A DNA stretch of 22,322 nt from Promethearchaeota archaeon (GTDB taxonomy: Archaea > Asgardarchaeota > Lokiarchaeia > Sigynarchaeales > SOKP01). The stretch covers positions 1 to 22,322 of the forward strand of contig SDNN01000025.1 in assembly GCA_004524425.1 (NCBI GenBank). The letters are read 5' to 3'. A program made the translations under genes and the position numbers. This document shows, piece by piece, positions 22,159 to 22,322 of the stretch. The notes beneath the pieces are model-generated. The model was not told the origin of the DNA. It did not search any database and saw nothing but the letters and a program-made list of their open reading frames with translations. Position 1 is the first letter of the stretch, and each line of letters starts with the position of its first letter.

Positions 22159-22322
22159 TTATTCTCGCCTCTTCTCTTCTTTTTTTTTCTTTTTTTCTTA
22201 TATTTAGTTTTTTCAGGTCCTTTCTTTTTTGATGGCATTGAATGTTTAAGTTCTATTTCCTTTATTTTCTCATTAATTTCTTTTGTTAAGATGTCCCCCA
22301 TGTACTCTCCACCGAAATGATC
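22155..22322 (-). CDS. nop5: Nop5/Nop56-like box C/D protein, C-terminal part only
   Basis: The frame enters from the right edge and covers the last 55 residues. DHFGGEYMGDILTKEINEKI matches the end of the Nop domain in archaeal Nop5, where 'G.Y.gd.l..el..r...i' is followed by a Lys/Arg-rich tail; here the tail is KKKRKKKKRRGENN. Nop5 bridges L7Ae-bound guide RNA and fibrillarin. The stop codon overlaps the fibrillarin start, which confirms the operon. The start lies outside the window. Confidence 0.88.
   Translation of the reverse strand, partial: DHFGGEYMGDILTKEINEKIKEIELKHSMPSKKKGPEKTKYKKKRKKKKRRGENN

Noticed and set aside
22132..22320. Plus-strand ORF rich in Phe/Leu at the right edge
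   Set aside because: It is the antisense of the Lys/Arg-rich tail of Nop5, which has clear family similarity on the minus strand.
1..22322. CRISPR arrays, insertion sequences, integrase sites
   Set aside because: I saw no regularly spaced repeats, transposase-like proteins or terminal inverted repeats on either strand.

Overview
The window is about 22 kb of very AT-rich archaeal chromosome. The gene set is archaeal with several eukaryote-like families: an Elf1-type elongation factor, an Sm-like protein, the Nop5/fibrillarin pair, archaeal-type S-adenosylmethionine synthetase, a COG1395-type regulator, and two membrane proteins with N-terminal AN1 zinc fingers. This mix, the low GC and the many orphan coiled-coil proteins suggest an Asgard archaeon (Promethearchaeota, perhaps Lokiarchaeia-like). 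That placement is inference; no rRNA gene or other decisive marker lies in the window. I see no tRNA, rRNA, CRISPR array or transposon.

Layout. (1) 2-1147: 3' part of an unrecognised gene that enters from the left edge. (2) 1203-1784, minus: Elf1 zinc-ribbon factor, divergent from the next block. (3) 2004-10873, plus: eight tightly spaced genes (gaps of 41 nt or less), probably one transcription unit. They encode an orphan helical protein, a protein with two zinc ribbons and a duplicated domain, two more orphans, an AAA+ ATPase, two coiled-coil proteins, and a small tandem winged-helix ('kite'-like) protein. The second coiled-coil protein has a degenerate SMC-like C-terminal head. I regard this as the candidate undescribed system: an SMC/kite-like assembly with an AAA+ motor. 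(4) 10903-14285, minus: Sm-like protein, HypB GTPase, an AN1-rhomboid pseudoprotease and an AN1-site-2 protease. (5) 14504-17409, plus: a 39-residue ORF, two genes carrying three copies of a membrane plus left-handed beta-helix acyltransferase-like unit, and a small membrane zinc ribbon. (6) 17469-19086, minus: a Lys-rich zinc ribbon and S-adenosylmethionine synthetase. (7) 19320 to the right edge: COG1395-type regulator, a small orphan, RNase HII, fibrillarin and the C-terminus of Nop5.

Two points matter most. First, the RNase HII gene is interrupted inside its active-site motif (DEAGR / GP) by exactly 30 nt containing an in-frame stop. The RNA around it can fold into a bulge-helix-bulge-like structure whose predicted cuts restore DEAGRGP precisely, so it looks like a very small archaeal mRNA intron. 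Second, three genes of the eight-gene block lack an ATG/GTG/TTG start that fits their N-terminus. Each instead has a Shine-Dalgarno-like (G/A)TGA exactly 6 nt before an in-frame CTG, ATT or ATT, which suggests non-AUG initiation with fixed geometry.

Together the housekeeping genes cover rRNA methylation (Nop5/fibrillarin, with S-adenosylmethionine supply), transcription elongation (Elf1), RNA binding (Sm-like) and RNA/DNA hybrid removal (RNase HII). The orphan block sits among them rather than in an obvious mobile island.
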